Positions 11,450-22,250 of a stretch of 58,006 bases of DNA are shown here, in pieces. A program made the translations under genes and the position numbers. The number at the start of each line of letters is the position of its first letter. The stretch's first letter is position 1. This DNA is from Atkinsonella hypoxylon (taxonomy: Eukaryota > Ascomycota > Sordariomycetes > Hypocreales > Clavicipitaceae), in NCBI GenBank assembly GCA_000729835.1, contig JFHB01000195.1, forward strand, positions 1 through 58,006, read 5' to 3'. The notes beneath the pieces were generated by a model, which was given only the letters and a program-made list of their open reading frames with translations, made no database searches and was not told the origin of the DNA.

Positions 11450-13000
11450 TATTATTATATTATTAATTTAATTAAGTAGTATTATCTTAAAGGTTTAGTT
11501 TAGAGCTTCTTAGGCTTTAACAGTAGAAGTATTAATAGTTTTCCTTAATAAAGCATTAGTAATAATATTATTCTTTCCTTTTTAATACTAAAAAGTAATA
11601 TTAAAGTTAGCTAAGAAATTAGCCTATTTAACTTAACGTATTAACAGCAGTCTCTTATTAAACTAATATAATAACGCTTAGTAATTAGTAATAATAAAGA
11701 ATTAAGTACTAAGCAGCTTAGGTTTAAAGTACTGTAACGTTTAAACTATAGCTAATATTTCTTAATCCTAAATAGAATAAGCTCTTCCTATTAGTATTAT
11801 AGTCTTACTAAAATATCTAATAGGTTTCTATTTATTATTGTTTTATAACTATATAATTACTTCTTCTATAGCGTTATAAGAAGCATTAGTCTTAGCTTAG
11901 GTTTTTCTACTAGATTAAAAGAAAGCTAAAATAGGTGCTTAAGTAGCTAACTTCTTTATTAGATTAAATGCTTATTGTTACTCTAGTTTAATAACAAAAG
12001 TTATATCTTTCTTAAGCAAGTAATTTAGTAGTTCTACTATATTGCTAGAGTAACTATAGAATATATAGATATAGTTATATAATTTAAGGAAGGATCTTAG
12101 TGCAGTCTTAGAAGTTAGATCTTTAATCTTTTAGTTAGTAATAGCTTTAATTTTAGCTAAATTAATTTATATACCTCTTTTAACTTTAATTATTATACCT
12201 AAATAGTTAATACTTTTTATATTAAACTAGAATTTCCTAATATTACCTTAAAGATTAACCTTATATAACTAGTAAATAACTTCTTTAACTTAAGACTAAT
12301 AAACTCTTTTTTCTTTATTATCTATATAGATTAAAATATTATTAGTATAAATACTAGTAAAGAGGTTAAGTAATTTATTAAGTTAAGCGTTAATAAATAA
12401 TTACTATTAAGCTAGTTTAACTTTTAATCTAAAGAGAAGCACTTTCTACTAAAACATTCTTTAGTAAGTTTAAAAGGTAGTTAGGTATTAAGAGTTTACT
12501 TTAATTAATATCTAATTAAAAGCTTTAATAACATTAATCTTACTTATTCTTTTAGCTTATTAGCAGTTAGTAATAGTTTCTTTAATATTTAAAGTAGAAA
12601 CTAATTAAGGCTTTAGGAAGTTATTAATCTATTAATAATCTTAGCAGAAATACCTCTTACTAAAGTAAGATTTTAGAGTAAAAACATTTAATATAGGTTT
12701 ATTAGCTATATAGAGTTTAATTAATCTAACTTTTAATAGTTCTTTAATAGCTTTCTTTTCTAAGAGAAAGTATTTAAAAGAGGTTCTATATATAGAAGAG
12801 GAACTTAACAATAGTTTAGCTAATTCTAATATAATATTATAACTAAAGCAATTAAGTAGTAACACTACAGTAGCTTTCTTTAAAAAGAATCCTTTTAGAT
12901 ATACTAACTATAGAGAAATTAACTCTTTTACTAACTTAATATACTTTAGGTTCTTATTCTTATAGAAAAGAATAGTTTTACCTATATATATCTTCTACTA
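11450..13000 (-). pseudogene. pol: C reverse transcriptase and RNase H remnant
   Basis: A 74-codon stop-free stretch (12641-12865) carries KAIKELLKVRLIKLYIANKP, the LKxGLIRPS-like entry to gypsy reverse transcriptase, and ends in a mutated VDYR-type box. YLGIIIKVKRGI (about 12190) is the connection motif. ILAFFQSSRKT followed by NASYNA (about 11880-11940) marks the RNase H DASxxA box. The motif QYQKGKNNIITNALLRK near 11590 corresponds to the family PGK-N-ADALSR ending. The order on the minus strand matches element C. Confidence 0.85.
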
Positions 13001-13349
13001 TACTTATACTCTAAGGGCTTAAAGACTAACTATAGGTAGTAAAACTATTTAATTAATAAAGGTAATAGCTTTATTAGGTATTTATAACTTCTTCTATTGC
13101 AATTAATAAAGGTTAGCTTTAATTTAAGCTTATAGCTCTATTATATTAATTAGAGGTTTAGTTAAATCTTTACTTAAAGTTAAAGTAACCTCTTTTTAGG
13201 GATTTAAACGTTTTAGGATCTAGTAGATTAAATACTTTTTATAATTAATTTAATTGTTTATTCTCTAGTTATATTATAAAGTATCTTTTTAAACTATAAA
13301 ATTAACCTTCTTCTCTTATAGGTTTAGTATTATAACTAATAAGAACTTT

Positions 13350-13650
13350 ATATTGTTAGGTTAATTCTTTAACTATATAATTCTTTTACTTTAGGGATAT
13401 AACTAAATATCTTAAGCTGCTAGCTACTTTTAACTAATAAATATATTATAACCTATATTAATAATATAAAACTTCTACTTAATAAATTATTATTTATTTA
13501 GCTTTATTGTTCTTTTAACTAAATAAGTAACTTTTCTAGCACTTTAATTACAATAATTAAATAGAGATATAGGTATTAATAGCTTCTTAAGAACCTATTC
13601 TAATAACTTCTTAGCCTATTTAGCTACTTAACAGCTAACTAATAACAAAA
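13350..13650 (-). pseudogene. C protease-region remnant
   Basis: Between the zinc knuckle and the reverse transcriptase, the minus-strand frame reads PISLFNYCN, then KVTYLVKRTIKLN and FYIINIGYNIFIS. This resembles the retropepsin of gypsy elements, whose late part has a DYxxIILG-type strand. The catalytic Asp-Ser-Gly could not be located with certainty because of stops. The assignment rests mainly on position. Confidence 0.55.
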
Positions 13651-13799
13651 TATCTACTTCTATATTATATAAAGCTTAGATCTTAAATCCTAATCTATAT
13701 AACTATAACTATATAGGAATTATAAATAAATTTAGGTTTTTATTACTAATTCTAGCTACCTATAGTATCTTAATACTGTAGAGACTTTTAGTAGTACTT

Positions 13800-14058
13800 C
13801 TAGTTTTCTAAATTAGAAGATAAACTAAAAAACTAAGAATCTTCTTCTTTTTCTATTGCTTTTTTAGTAGTAGTAATCTTCTTTTTATTAGAGTAGTTAT
13901 AGATAAAGTACTTTTTTTCTTTATAATTAAAGCATTAGCTTTTAGCTAATACTTACTCTCTTTTATAGAAAGAATTCCTAATTTCTAGTAACTTATAGTT
14001 ATTTCTACTAGCTTTAGAAGAACAATAAGGTTCCTTTTTAATAGCTTTATAGGCCTTC
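13800..14058 (-). pseudogene. gag: C Gag C-terminus with CCHC zinc knuckle
   Basis: The minus strand near 13886-13945 reads xCFNYKEKKYFIYNYSNKKK, which fits the nucleic-acid-binding CCHC pattern Cys-x2-Cys-x4-His-x4-Cys. The second Cys, the His and the last Cys are each Tyr through C-to-T or G-to-A changes. The N-terminal part of this gag is across A1 at 30029-31250. Gag binds and packages element RNA. The upstream edge coincides with the A1 target duplication. Confidence 0.75.
14054..14058. repeat. Target-site duplication of A1, left copy (CCTTC)
   Basis: CCTTC stands directly before the TGTAATGGACT end of A1. An identical CCTTC follows the opposite end at 30024-30028. The five-base size is normal for LTR retrotransposon integration. 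Confidence 0.93.
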
Positions 14059-14381
14059 TGTAATGGACTGACCCAGTGGCTGCTGCTAACTAGCGTCTAT
14101 AATAAGAACTATAATTATAGGGAGGAAAGGAGGAAGAGAGAAGGAACTAGAAGCCTCCCTATACCCCTGTACTATATATCTAGGGGTAGGTCTATCCCCT
14201 TAGGAGCCCCTTTTAGTATATACTTTATAGCTAAGGTCCTCTCTCTAGGGCCTAGTGAAGTCTAAGTAACCCCTAGATAAATACAGCTTACTTCTATCCC
14301 TTTACCTATATAGATCTTTATCTCTCTTTTACTGTTCTCTCTCTACTAAAAGACCTAAGCCTAAGGCTTAAGTCTATAATA
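14059..14381 (-). repeat. 3' LTR of A1
   Basis: The plus strand starts TGTAATGGACTGACCCAGTG and ends AAGTCTATAATA; the partner ends CGAGTCCATAACA. The termini form an 11-base inverted repeat (TGTWATGGACT / AGTCCATWACA). The outer edge (14059 side) is well preserved and the inner edge is mutated. Confidence 0.93.
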
Positions 14382-14398
14382 TACTCTCTTTCTCCTTC
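14382..14398 (-). promoter_or_regulatory. Polypurine tract of A1
   Basis: On the minus strand the bases just before the 3' LTR read AGAAGGAGAAAGAGAGTA, nearly all purine. This is the usual primer for plus-strand DNA synthesis in LTR elements. Placement directly against the LTR supports the call. Confidence 0.7.
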
Positions 14399-15098
14399 TA
14401 GGCTCTATAATACTCCCTTTTAACGTCTATAGTAGGTACTATAGATAGCAGCTAACTCTCTATTTACTCTCTCTTTATATTTCCTCTATTGTTTACTTAT
14501 AAAAAAATAGAGATATAACGTCTGCCCCTAGGCGCTTTACTCTAGCTGTTCTATTGCTGCACTAATGTATTGTTTGTTGTTAGCGCAGTGTTATAAAGCT
14601 AATATATAAATAAACGTTTACTCTACCTCCCTTCCCTCTAATTGCCTATAGCACCTTAGCAACAGCTGTTAATCGCCCTGCTAACTAACCTATTAGTTGC
14701 GCTATAATAGGTTAATTACGCCCCCTCTTGCTTAATTATACCCTCCTAGGGTCTATTAACTCTCTACCTCCTTCCGCTTTATAGCTCTCTATATATAGCT
14801 ATTAATTATCTGCCTATTATATAGGCGCTAGCTATAATGCTAGTGTTGCTAGCGTATAAGCTACCTATATCCCTAGGTCTCCTTGTTTTCTAAGTAATTA
14901 TTGCATAATAATCCCTCTTGTTAACTAGGAGGCATTCTCTCTCTCTTGTCCTTATTGCTGTTGCAAACAGTTAATAGATGCATGCAATCTATCTATATGC
15001 AAAAGGTATTGTTAAGGGTGTAGAGCGCAAACAGTTGTTATTAGTGCTATTCTCTTAGTGCGCAATAAACTAATAGCTAATAGAGTGCAAATAGTTAT
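14399..15098 (-). other. A1 3' untranslated region, distal part
   Basis: This has no coding frame that I can support. It matches the reverse complement of about 41870-42450 in A2, which identifies it as the sequence between the last reading frame and the 3' LTR. The B1 insertion at 15099 separates it from the rest of A1. Confidence 0.75.
15094..15098. repeat. Target-site duplication of B1, left copy (GTTAT)
   Basis: GTTAT precedes B1 and an identical GTTAT follows it at 22943-22947. In A2 the corresponding site near 41869 is unoccupied and contiguous, confirming the insertion. Confidence 0.93.
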
Positions 15099-15790
15099 TA
15101 TTGAAAATAAAAGAGATTACAGGACTAGATATCTAAGAGGGTAGTGGTCTCTTAGATTTAGCACCTGTAATTGCTCCTAGCAATTATCACGTAGTGGAAG
15201 CAGCAGCAGCCTAAATCAAGCTGTAGTGTATAGTATAGATTACGTAGAGGCAATAGATAACTGTAATAGTGGTATCTTTATATTGAGAGCGCTGTAACAA
15301 ATAGTAAGAGTAGGATCTCGAATCTTTCTAGTCCCTTATAGACCCTCTAACTATATTAACGGGCCGTAGTCGCTAGAAGGGGCTTATAGGCTACTTTATA
15401 ATTTCCGCAAAAAGATTTACTATATAAAAACAAAAAAATCGACTTACGGCTATACAAACGAGACGCCTACGTATATAATTTAACAAATTTTACTAATAAC
15501 AAGCAACCCTTATAAGCAACTCTATTTAACAATTATACTATTAGATAGCCCTAATTCTTAGCTTTTAAATAGTATACTTCTTAAATTTCTACTATTACTA
15601 GTTGTAGAGAAAATCGCAGTTAAAGTTAACTATAGGTTAGGCAACTTTGCCTTAGTTAAATCTAGATATTTACATCTAGTAACAACAATATCTCTACTAA
15701 AAATTAACGTAATAAGACCTAATAAGGGTTACGTAATAGAGCAACTAGTAGGCATAAAAATAGGCTATATAGGGTAGCTTATTTTTAACA
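15099..15790 (-). repeat. 3' LTR of B1
   Basis: It is 692 bp, the same as 22251-22942. The plus-strand ends are TATTGAAAATAAAAG (mutated TGTTGAAAATAA) and TTATTTTTAACA, a 12-base terminal inverted repeat. Outer-edge CpA/CpG sites such as TATCACGTAGTGG near 15187 are kept here but are mutated in the other LTR. Confidence 0.94.
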
Positions 15791-15800
15791 CTCTCTCTAG
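15791..15800 (-). promoter_or_regulatory. Polypurine tract of B1
   Basis: The minus strand reads CTAGAGAGAG directly before the 3' LTR start. An AGAGAGAG run next to the LTR is a typical plus-strand primer site. Confidence 0.65.
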
Positions 15801-16044
15801 AAATATAAGAAGTAACTAGTTCTATAAGCAACTTAGCTCCTTTAAAGGATATCTAAGTTAGAATTAACTAACGAAATACAGTACTAATAATAGAACTAAA
15901 TAACATAACTAATAACATAACTAATTCCAGCAATTCTAGGGTAGTTATAGTTAAATATAACTAGTTGTTGTTAATTGTTTTTATTGTTATCGATTTTTAA
16001 CTGTTTTTTATTGCTTTTCGATTTTTCGAGTGTTTTTGTTGCTT

Positions 16045-16760
16045 TTATAAGCTAGCTAGAAAGCTCTAGTAACTTAATAAATTGTTAATGCTTTTAAATA
16101 GCAAGAGGCTTAGTTAGGCTATCTGCTAGCATCTAATTCGTATCAATATAACTAACCTTAGCTATACCTTTACGAATCTTTTCCCTAATGTAGTTAAACT
16201 TCAAAAGGGTGTGCTTAGTCCTACTATACAACGTTGGGTTGTAAGCAGTAACTATAGCGCCTTGATTATTACACCTAATAGGAATAGAAGGGGTTAAAGG
16301 TAGCTTTATCTCCTTAAAAAGGCTGTAGAGCCACTCTAATTCCCTAATAGCTTCAGATAATGCATTAGATTCTACTTCTAAAGTGGAAAGAGCAATAGTG
16401 CTAGCTTTCTTCGATTTCCAGCTAATAGGTCCACTAGCTAGCTTATATAGATAAGCATAGGTTGATTTAGAAGAGACTTTATTACCAGCAAAATCGCTAT
16501 CGCAATAACTAAGGAGGGTCTTAAGTACTTCTTTGCAACTAATAGAGCTATTAAAAGCTTTAGAAGAAGACCCTAGTGGTATAGAATGCTTATAAATAAT
16601 AGCAAAGCTTCTAGTACCACTTAAGTACCTTAGGAGGTGCTTAGAGGCGTTTAGGTGCTCTATATAGGGCTTGGCTAGGAAGGTTGATAGCCACTGAACG
16701 GAAAAAGCAATATCAGCCCTAGTTAGCAACATTAGGTACATTATAGTGCCTATTATGCTC
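16045..16760 (-). pseudogene. pol: B1 RNase H and C-terminal pol region
   Basis: A 202-codon stop-free stretch (16133-16741) contains TRADIAFSVQWLSTFLAKP, the copia block at the end of reverse transcriptase, then YCDSDFAGN with the RNase H Asp, STLEVESNALSEA with the catalytic Glu, and RTKHTLLKFNYIREK. Beyond the stop at 16133 the frame continues as MLADSLTKPL, the conserved copia C-terminus, so that stop (TAG for Gln) came from RIP. RNase H removes the RNA strand from the hybrid during replication. It is the best preserved coding segment of the window. Confidence 0.93.
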
Positions 16761-17690
16761 TAATAAAGCTTATAATTGGATTTTAAGAGAAGTTTTGTAA
16801 CTAGTTGCTTTAGAATCCCTGGCTGTATAGGGATAAAAGCTAGCTTAGTATCTAGCATTTTGAATCTTTCTAGGGCTTTAAGGATGTATTAAGATTAATG
16901 GATTTTAATAGACCTTTTAGACCTATTACAGGTGATTTAAACGCCTAGAAAGAATTCTGCTGGTCCCCTATCTTCTATTAGATAAGCTTTATGTAATAAC
17001 TTCTTTAGCTTGTTAATATAGCTTAGATTTAGACCAATTAGAAGACAGTTATCTACGTAAGTAGCAATATACGTAGATGTAGCTAGGTTATAAAAGACTG
17101 CTGGGTCTAATATAAGAGGTTTAAATCTATGCTTTTAAAGTAATTCTATTAGAATTTGCTGCTATTCTCTAGGACTTTGCTTTAGACTATAGAGGGATTT
17201 TTCTAGCTTAATTACTTGCTCTTTAGAGGGCTTGTAATTACAGCTTTTTAGTAGCTTAGCTACTAATAGCGTTGCTTCTGTAAATTTAACGAATCTATCT
17301 AGGATTTCTATATAAATAGCTTCCTTTAGCTTGCTATTTAAAAACGCTCCTATAAAGTCGATTTACTTAACTTCCTAGTTATTAAAAGCTGTAAGGGCTA
17401 ATAATATACGCTAGCTAGAAGGAATACTAGTTGCAGCAAAGGTCTCTAGATAGTCTTAACCTTCTATTTGCATAAATCCCTTAGCAACAAGGCGGGCCTT
17501 ATATTTTATAGGATTATTTTCTTTATTCTTTTTTAGCCTATAAATAAGCCTATTCTTTAGAACTCTTCGGCCCTTAGGTACTTATTCTTTCCCTATAAAT
17601 TTAAAGGTTCTAGCAGCTAATAGCTGCTTAAATTCGCTATAGGTAGCTTCTATCTAATGCTGCTTAGCAGAGCTTTTTAGGGCTTGCTTC
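16760..17690 (-). pseudogene. pol: B1 reverse transcriptase
   Basis: The minus strand reads KYKARLVAKGFMQIEGQDY (about 17490), the copia KARLVAKG box, then IDFIGAFLNSKLKEAIYIE (about 17350), the D-AFLN-L-E-IY box. The catalytic site is YVDNCLLIG (about 17046-17070), where active copies have YVDD. SLYSLKQSPR near 17190 is the LYGLKQAPR box. The enzyme copies element RNA to DNA. Some stops remain, and the second catalytic Asp is Asn by G-to-A. Confidence 0.93.
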
Positions 17691-18990
17691 CACGTGTTAG
17701 GAAGTTCATCCTTATTACTATTAGAAGTAATAGCTGCTTTAGTCCTTGCCTTAAAGCATAGATCCTTAATTAAGGAAAATATATCTCTATCTAAATCTAT
17801 AGCATCAGCATTAGCTTCAGCTTCTATAGTAGCTTCTATAGGTGTTTCTATAGGTATAGGGGCTTTAGGGGCCTCTATAGCTTTTATAGGGTTGCTTAGT
17901 AGAAGAGCTTGATCTATAGGTTCTAGTGGATAATTCAGTACATCTAGATGACTAGGATAAGGATACTTAGGAGTATAATTATCCACTAATTGCTGCTAGT
18001 TATTAATTTCTCCCTCTAAAGGATTATTCACTATAGAACTAATAGGAACCTTAGGGATGCTCTATGAAATAGAACCTATTCCTTCTATAATTTTAACGAA
18101 GCTAGTCTTTATAACAGCTCGTTTAGAGGGGATATATATTAGATATACATTAGAACCTAGCGTAGCTAAAAGTCTACTAGGAATAGTTCTTTTAGCTAGC
18201 TTCTGCAACCTAGATCTTTGTTCTAAAGGAATTAGAACTTCGCAATAGGAGCCTATAGCCCTTATTTTAGTAAAATCAGGCTTATAGGTCTTAGAAGGCT
18301 CTAAATCAGCTAGATATAGCTGTTTAGGACTTAGTGGTTTAGTGCTATTTACAGTAGTATTAACTAAATCCACTATAGCAGGAAGGATGTAAGACTATAG
18401 ATATAGAGGTAATTGTAACCACTGTAGGGTAGCACGCAAACGGTCTAGAAGTACCCTTATAGCTCTCTCTATTAGCCTATTCTGTTTATAAATATAGAGG
18501 CAAGAGGTGCTAAAGCAAATACCCTTAGAAGATAGCTAAGCTTGCAACCTAGTATTAATTTCTGTACTACTATTAAAATAAAGGTGTTTAGAGTAGCAGT
18601 TATACTAGTTCTTTAATTCCTTAAAGAAGCCTTTAATACAGCTATAGAGAGTAAAACCCTCTTTATTAGCTAGATTAAAAGACCACTTATACTGTGATTT
18701 TCTATTAATTAGAAAAAGAACTAGAGGCCTCTTATTGTGCAGTATAGGCTCTATTTTAACGGTATCTCCCTCTATAATATCTAAATATCTAGGGGGGTTA
18801 GGAATAGCATACTTGCTAGGTCTTCTAACAGCTTTAGCTTGGTTGCAAGCTAGGCAGTTAAAATCCTTTTCCTTAATTTTTGTAAAATTAGGAATACCTT
18901 TAGTAATAGAAGCAGTCTTCTTTAGTAAAGGGAGTTCTATATGCTCTAATCTAACGTGCTAAGTAGCAGCTAATTCTAGGAGCTTCTTAT
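17654..18990 (-). pseudogene. B1 integrase and integrase-to-RT linker
   Basis: On the minus strand, FNCLACNQAK (about 18850) is the Cys-x2-Cys half of the HHCC zinc site. The core follows, with RLIERAIR (about 18460) holding the catalytic Glu. An open stretch (18062-18373) reads VNTTVNSTKPLSPKQLYLA and then GSYCEVLIPLEQR. A 110-codon stretch (17654-17986) is the variable Ala/Pro/Ile-rich linker that precedes reverse transcriptase (GRRVLKNRLIYR near 17560). Integrase inserts the cDNA. It is partly open but interrupted by stops. Confidence 0.88.
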
Positions 18991-19479
18991 AGGAAGAAGA
19001 AGCAGTAGGATTACTACTAGAATTATTATTAGAGCTAGCTTCCTGTTGCTCCCTATCTTGCTAGATCTCTTAAGAACTATAGGCCTTGTTTAAGGGATCT
19101 AGACGGCTATTTCCTCTAATATCCAGCAACTTAGGATTTAGACCTTCTAAATCCCTGTTATTAGAAGGAATCTAACTAGGAGCCCGTTTAGGAACTAGAG
19201 CTAATGGCTCTATAGCATCGTTATTAGTATTATCTTCTTCTTCTTTAAAATCAGATAATTCCTCGATTCAGCTATATTCCTTAGGATTAAAACTAGGCTG
19301 TTAAGGGATTTAAACCTCTATAGGATAACTAGCATTATAACTACTATTATAACTATTGCTAGCTAGAAATCCTATATAAGAGAGATTAGCGTGGTTTTTA
19401 CACACTTTAGGGGTCTCTTGCCCCTTAAGCTGTAAGAAGAAACCATGCTTTTTAGGATTTAGAAGCCTACAGCAGCTTC

Positions 19480-19840
19480 TATTAGCTAGAAATAGCTGAT
19501 TTCTAAGGAGAGTGCCCCCTATTAAATAGTGCTTTAGACCACTAATTAGGTTAGTATCTAAACCTAGGCAATACAGAGCATCCTTTAGAGCTAAAGGCCT
19601 GTATTTAGCTGGATTTGTACTAACTAGTACCTAGAATACAGCAGTTCCCTGTCCTTTAGGATAAATAGGACCTCCTCCAGTAGCAATAGGCGCGGTTTTA
19701 CCCTTTTTTATAGGCTTAAAAGTCCTAAAAAATGCCTTATTATTAACTATATAACAGGTAGAACCTGTATTGTATAGTAAGGAGTTTTTAATTATTCCAT
19801 TAGAATAGTTAAAAGAAGGGGTATTATTACTAGTAGTACT
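19480..19840 (-). pseudogene. B1 aspartic protease
   Basis: The minus strand near 19741-19790 reads SLLYNTGSTCYIVNNKAFF, matching the copia protease active-site block with Asp replaced by Asn (family LxDTGS). TAPIATGGGPIYPKGQG (about 19680) and ALYCLGLDTNLISGLKHY (about 19550) are later strands. The enzyme processes the polyprotein. The catalytic Asp is lost by G-to-A, so this copy would be inactive. It follows the Ser/Asn/Lys-rich end of Gag in the same frame. Confidence 0.9.
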
Positions 19841-19959
19841 AGTATCACTAGTAGTAGATTCTGTATCTAAATCGTAAGAATTATTACTACTAGAACTGCT
19901 AAATTCACTATTAGAATCTATAGTATCCTAGTTGCTAGTAGATAGGTTATAGCAACCTA

Positions 19960-21300
19960 TAGCAAAAGCAGCTTCTCTATCCTTATTCCTAGAGTTTTTA
20001 TTACTTCTTCTTCGGCCCTTCTACTTCTTCTTATTCTTAGAGGCTTTATCTATATCTTTATCTTTAGAGGCATTAGAATCGTTAGAATTAGAATCGTTAG
20101 AATTCTTCTTCTAATTAGGAGGATTCTTTCCTTAATTAGCCTTATTATTATTAGAACTATTAGAGTTAGAAGCTTTATAACTAAGAGCTTTAGATATAGA
20201 GGAGCTTTTATCTCTTTATTCTTCTAATAAATTAGCCATAAGGAACTGTAAATTCAGCATTTTTACAGATAGACCTTATGCTCTAGCAGCTCTAATAGAA
20301 TATTGCTGCCTTTCAGCCTAGCTAGGGAAGGTCTTGTTTAAAGCATTAATATAATGATTTACCTAGTTAATTGGATTAATAGCTACACTATAGAGCTGTA
20401 ATCTAGCTAGTAAATTATTAAATTCAGCATTAAAGGCCTTTAAAGATCCCTTATAGTTCGAAAATAATAAGTTATAATAACTAGTATATAGCGTACTACG
20501 TTGTATTTTAGCACTCTGCGAATATTGCCTAACTAGAACGTTATAGGCATCTACAGGGGACTTATACTAGCTTATAGCAGCTTAAGGTCTAGATTAGCAA
20601 CTATCTCTTATAATTATAAGGATAATAGCTTGTTCTAAATCTACTAAAGTACTAGCTATACTAGGATTATTAATAAATTAAGGGAATCCTAGTGCCCTAA
20701 ATTAAATAGTTAAAGCTTACTTCTACTGTTTAAAATTTTTAGGGCCTTTTAGCTTAGCAGCCTCTAGAATAGAGTAGACCTTCTTATTTAACTCTTTTAT
20801 AGTGCCTTCATTAAAAGTAGGCAGAAAAGTAGCACTATTAGAGGAACTAGAAGGTTTAAGGACTTTAAAAGAGACTTTAGAAGTCTTAGAAGTAACAGGA
20901 TCTGCTTTAGGAGACCCTATAGAGAGATTACCTATAGATATAATTATAGTATCTAATTTACTTAGTAAATCAGCTATATTACCTTTATTTTAGCTTTATT
21001 TTGCTTTACTATGCCTAATGAATCTATTTAGGGTCTCTTGTTGCTTATCTATTTAAGCTTTTAGGTTAGCTTGTACATTATAGACTTGCACTACTCTTTT
21101 AGAAGCTAATCTAGCTTCTTTTAGAGCCTTTTTAGCTATATAATCTTCTTTATTAGAAGAGGAATCTACTAGCTAAGGGGGGGACCTTGCTGGACTAGGA
21201 AAGCTAGTAGCAGCTGTAGCTAGTGTACTAGAACCACTACCCCGTTTAGGGCTTGTGCTTTTTCCCTTACCTGTTCCTTTTAGTGCTATTTTAAGGGTTT
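19960..21300 (-). pseudogene. gag: B1 gag
   Basis: The frame begins near 21290 with a basic Ser/Gly/Pro-rich N-terminus (KGTGKGKSTSPKRGSGSS). It continues through QYSQSAKIQRSTLYTSYYNLLF (split here by RIP stops) and LKAFNAEFNNLLARLQLY, resembling the copia Gag core, then ERQQYSIRAARAQGLSVKM. The end is Asn/Ser-rich and then Lys/Arg-rich (SKNKKK, KGRRRS). No CCHC knuckle is evident; the basic tail may bind RNA. Gag forms the virus-like particle. There are several TAA/TAG stops at Gln or Trp positions. Confidence 0.8.
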
Positions 21301-22237
21301 AAAAAGTAGCTAATTTAACGCTCTTTTATAGCTAATTATAGCTAAATTACAGTGGAAATAGTAGTAAATAACAGTAATAACTTCTACTAGATATTAATAG
21401 ATTGCTCTATTATAGGCCTAGAAGTGCCCTATATCTTTAGAAATTATACTGAGATTTTTCTTTAATTTCTTTTGTAACAGGTATAACAGGCTCTAAGGCT
21501 GCGTTATATTGCAATCTATATACGCATACAATTTGTATAGCAGACTAGATTAACAAGCGGTTGCGAGGGGCATAAAACATAGTCCTAGCTATTTTTAGCT
21601 AAAAAATTCAGGAAATTCTTCTCTAATTAGGTTCTAACAAATTAGTGGAGACCTAGGTACAGCTAATTTAGGGATATCTAGCTAATTCCCACTTTAAAAT
21701 CCTAACCGGTAGGATTACTACACAAATTGATTCTGCAACTGAAAACATAGGAATATCTGCAATAAGAGCTGTTAGGCGTGCACTACAAATTGTAGTATAG
21801 CTACTAACAGAGGTGCACAGGGTGCACAATATACGAGATAACAGCACAATAACGAGCGATGCAGTGCAGCGCTAAGCTTATTTCTTAATAGAAATAATTA
21901 ATTAGGCAGTGCCTAATAAAACGATTTGCAGTGCGAATATAATGTATATAGATATATATATTTTAATGTTGTGCAACGATAGAACCTAGCTATTAAGAAT
22001 AGCTTTAAAAGTGTATATACACTAAGTGCATAGAACTAGTGCAGGAGGTATAGGGTGGGCAGAATAAAAACACTAGTATAGTGGCTAGCGATGTATGTGC
22101 AGCAGGTATTAATAGCTTCCAGCAAGCTACTAATAGCAGCAATAGCTGCTAGCGCAGGTCTTAATATAGCTTCTAGTGGGTAATACAGTACACAATAGTA
22201 GATTTTCAGCGGGCTAACAGCTTGCAGATAGGTCTTT
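21301..22237 (-). other. B1 leader between PBS and gag, about 0.9 kb
   Basis: No convincing reading frame is seen on the element strand. It keeps many CpG and CpA sites (for example ACGAGCGATGCAGTGCAGCG near 21850) and so is less mutated than the coding part. It probably contains packaging and translation-control sequences. Its length is large for a copia leader. Confidence 0.6.
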
Positions 22238-22238
22238 C

Positions 22239-22250
22239 GGGCTTATAACC
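22239..22250 (-). promoter_or_regulatory. Primer-binding site of B1, half-tRNA iMet type
   Basis: Immediately inside the 5' LTR the minus strand reads GGTTATAAGCCC. With one G-to-A change reversed this is GGTTATGAGCCC, the complement of the initiator-tRNA-Met anticodon stem-loop. Copia and Ty5 use an internal (half) initiator tRNA as primer. The same site stands at 43169-43180 in B2. Confidence 0.75.

Larger units (their letters stand above)
10190..14058 (-). mobile_element. Ty3/gypsy element C, 3' portion
   Basis: On the minus strand, from 14058 down to 10190, come the Gag C-terminus with zinc knuckle, protease, reverse transcriptase, RNase H and integrase. The 5' portion lies at 30024-31467, on the other side of A1. 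The duplicated pentamer CCTTC (14054-14058 and 30024-30028) shows that A1 jumped into C. At the left, C is cut at 10190 just after its integrase, where a chromodomain or 3' LTR would be expected; element G begins there. Confidence 0.88.

Noticed and set aside
17694..18962. Plus-strand open frames at 17694-17912, 18057-18248 and 18735-18962
   Set aside because: They lie opposite the minus-strand integrase and linker of B1, which has clear family motifs. They are shadows.
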